A stretch of DNA of 51,625 nt from an uncultured Oscillospiraceae bacterium. Its GTDB lineage: Bacteria > Bacillota > Clostridia > Oscillospirales > Oscillospiraceae. Shown here in pieces: positions 50,309-51,625 of this stretch (position 1 is its first letter; every line of letters begins with the position of its first letter). Location: NCBI GenBank assembly GCA_944386975.1, contig CALXDC010000014.1, positions 1 through 51,625 of the forward strand. Direction: 5' to 3'. The position numbers were made by a program, and so were the translations under genes. The notes under the pieces are model-generated. The model did not search any database. It had not been told where the DNA came from and worked only from the letters and a program-made list of their open reading frames with translations.

Positions 50309-51063
50309 GGCGTGTACCCCTCTCCCTTGCCGCCCAGCCAGGCCTTGGTCAGCACCTCCTGGGTGACGTGAAGCTTGGGCGTTCCCGTGGGCATCAGCAG
50401 CGCGCCGAAGGTGTAGTCCACGTCGTACTCCACCACGATCTTCACATCCCCGTCGGCGGTGAGCAGCTGGCTGTCGTTGGCGCCGCTGGAGCCCAGGGAG
50501 AAGAGGCTGAAGTCGTAAAAGTCCAGTCCGTCCAGCCCGTCGGACACGTAAAAGGTCTTCAGATACTCGTCGCCGGACATGCCGCCGTTGGCCAGATACC
50601 GGCCCACTAGGGGGCGGACCATCTGCTCAAAGACAGCGCTGCTTCCCTCCTGCAGCCCGTAGTTCAGCAGCAGCTGCAGGGACTGCTTGGGGTCGGCGGC
50701 GACCTGGTCGGCCCAGCCCTCCACCTGATTGAGAGCCGCCTCCCCGTGGGCGCCCACCTGGTCGGGGTCCAGCCCCTCCAGCCCGTTCAGCAGGCCGTTG
50801 AGGTTGTCTTTGAAGGTGTCCGCCTCCACCTGGACCTCCTCCGCCTTGCCGGCGGAGGCCACAATGGCGTCGGACATGCCGGTGACGTCCAGTACATAGC
50901 AGTACATGGACACTGTCTGGGCTGTCTGGGTGATGGCGTAGTGGATTCTGGCCTGGATCGCCACAATGTTGATCAGACTCAGAATGGAGGTGATGGCCAG
51001 CACAAACAGCAGAAAGCTGCCGATGGTCTCCACCACAATATAGCCCCGCTCGTCTCTCGCCAC
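50305..51063 (-). CDS. TadE-like pseudopilin
   Basis: 252 residues starting with GTG 51063. The N-terminus is pilin-like: RGYIVVETIGSFLLFVLAIT, with Glu in the prepilin +5-like position, and a single membrane helix (about 8-30). The rest is secreted, acidic and partly helical, longer than a minimal TadE. Such minor pilins help assemble Flp pili. It is 3 bp after the DUF5702 gene and overlaps the peptidase that would process it. Confidence 0.8.
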   Translation of the reverse strand: MARDERGYIVVETIGSFLLFVLAITSILSLINIVAIQARIHYAITQTAQTVSMYCYVLDVTGMSDAIVASAGKAEEVQVEADTFKDNLNGLLNGLEGLDPDQVGAHGEAALNQVEGWADQVAADPKQSLQLLLNYGLQEGSSAVFEQMVRPLVGRYLANGGMSGDEYLKTFYVSDGLDGLDFYDFSLFSLGSSGANDSQLLTADGDVKIVVEYDVDYTFGALLMPTGTPKLHVTQEVLTKAWLGGKGEGYTP

Positions 51064-51066
51064 GGC

Positions 51067-51625
51067 TCAGTACCCCCTATAGTCTGTCACGCTCACCGGC
51101 AGCGTCCCCGGCGGCACCACGCCGTTGACCCCCTGCTGGGCGAAGGGCATGGACAAGAACAGCATCTTCAGCTCCACGCTGGTGGTGATGCTGAAATCGG
51201 TGATGGCGTTGTCCATCCGGAACAGCTGGGCGCTGCTCATGGCCTGCTCCCGCTCCTCCCGGCTGCCCAGGCTGCCGAAATTCTCCCGCTTGTTGGTGAC
51301 GTTCAGCTCGATGAGCTTCGCCGTCCGCTGGGCCAGGGTATTGCCGTCCACCAGCAGCAGAAACAGCCGCAGATAGTCCTTGTATCCCAGGGTGACGCCC
51401 TCGTCGTCGCCGTCGTTTCCGCCGCCGGAAGAGAAGCTTCCCGAGGAGAGCTCCCCTACCGTGCCGGAGGCAATGTTGTCCAACTGGCCCGACAGGCTGA
51501 AGCGCCAGGTATTGTCGCTTTTCATCAGGGCCACGTTGTCCCCGTCCTTGAGGCGGCTGACGTCGATCACCGACTCGCCCAGGGCCATAATCAGCCGCAC
51601 CAGCTCCGCCGCCACAATGGCGAAG
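51067..51625 (-). CDS. DUF5702 protein (TadG-like), 5' truncated
   Basis: About 185 C-terminal residues; the frame runs off the right edge, so the start lies outside. The segment ALGESVIDVSRL, the Ser/Gly/Asp-rich loop (SSGSFSSGGGNDGDDEG), then LGYKDYLRLFLLLVDGNTLAQRT and the end MDNAITDFSITTSVELKMLF are as in DUF5702 proteins of Clostridia Tad loci. Function unknown; thought to be an extracytoplasmic pilus-associated protein. First visible gene of the eight-gene minus-strand operon. Confidence 0.82.
   Translation of the reverse strand, partial: FAIVAAELVRLIMALGESVIDVSRLKDGDNVALMKSDNTWRFSLSGQLDNIASGTVGELSSGSFSSGGGNDGDDEGVTLGYKDYLRLFLLLVDGNTLAQRTAKLIELNVTNKRENFGSLGSREEREQAMSSAQLFRMDNAITDFSITTSVELKMLFLSMPFAQQGVNGVVPPGTLPVSVTDYRGY

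Overview
The window looks like a chromosomal segment of a high-GC, endospore-forming Clostridia, most likely an Oscillospiraceae gut bacterium of the Flavonifractor/Lawsonibacter type. This placement is inferred from gene content (spo0A next to spoIVB, a CwlJ/SleB-type hydrolase next to a GerQ-like gene, DUF5702/DUF6382 pilus genes, a HrcA-type CIRCE site) and from GC-rich codon use; no database search was run. No rRNA, tRNA, CRISPR array, insertion sequence or prophage was recognised.

Layout. 1-615: 3' end of a coenzyme F420-0:L-glutamate ligase-like gene. 675-1475: a hairpin-rich element made of two inverted imperfect arms. 1.5-5 kb: TSCPD protein, a spore-cortex hydrolase with a GerQ-like partner, then spoIVB and spo0A with paired 0A-box-like sites between them. 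5-5.8 kb: non-coding, with a candidate structured RNA ending in a strong terminator. 5.8-9.5 kb: operon of a helical unknown protein, ftsH, a DUF308 membrane protein and a GT8 glycosyltransferase. 9.5-11.4 kb: a CmpB-type membrane protein and a collagen-like, phage-fibre-like protein.

11.8-26.7 kb is the most unusual part: eleven same-strand genes with gaps of at most 47 bp and several overlaps, behind one good promoter and ahead of one terminator. It encodes a MalT/LuxR-type regulator, an RsbW-like kinase, a (p)ppGpp-hydrolase-like HD protein, a STAS domain fused to an APH-type kinase, a stand-alone STAS protein, a formyltransferase-like enzyme, a DUF2156 protein, a MATE exporter fused to a GHKL domain, a sensor-SpoIIE phosphatase-GHKL fusion, an amino-acid ABC importer with binding domain, permease, ATPase and GHKL-like tail in one chain, and CstA. 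It reads as a partner-switching circuit with no sigma factor gene, in which GHKL domains are attached directly to transporters. The two transporter-borne GHKL domains have lost catalytic residues, whereas the stand-alone and phosphatase-fused ones keep them. The binding domain of the ABC fusion appears circularly permuted.

26.7-32.7 kb: HAD phosphatase, CIRCE-controlled htpG, a cation:proton antiporter divergent from a LysR regulator, and a DUF5655 protein. 32.7-40.4 kb: a five-gene operon (GPH symporter, URO-D-family methyltransferase, COG0523 metal GTPase, extremely His-rich protein, DASS transporter) divergent from a PucR-type regulator and a small membrane protein. 40.5 kb to the end: a Tad/Flp-pilus-associated operon on the minus strand (DUF5702, TadE-like, prepilin peptidase, WG-repeat protein, DUF6382-FHA protein, a 49-residue membrane protein, a Ser/Thr kinase with an outside propeller-like part, and an SLH surface protein).
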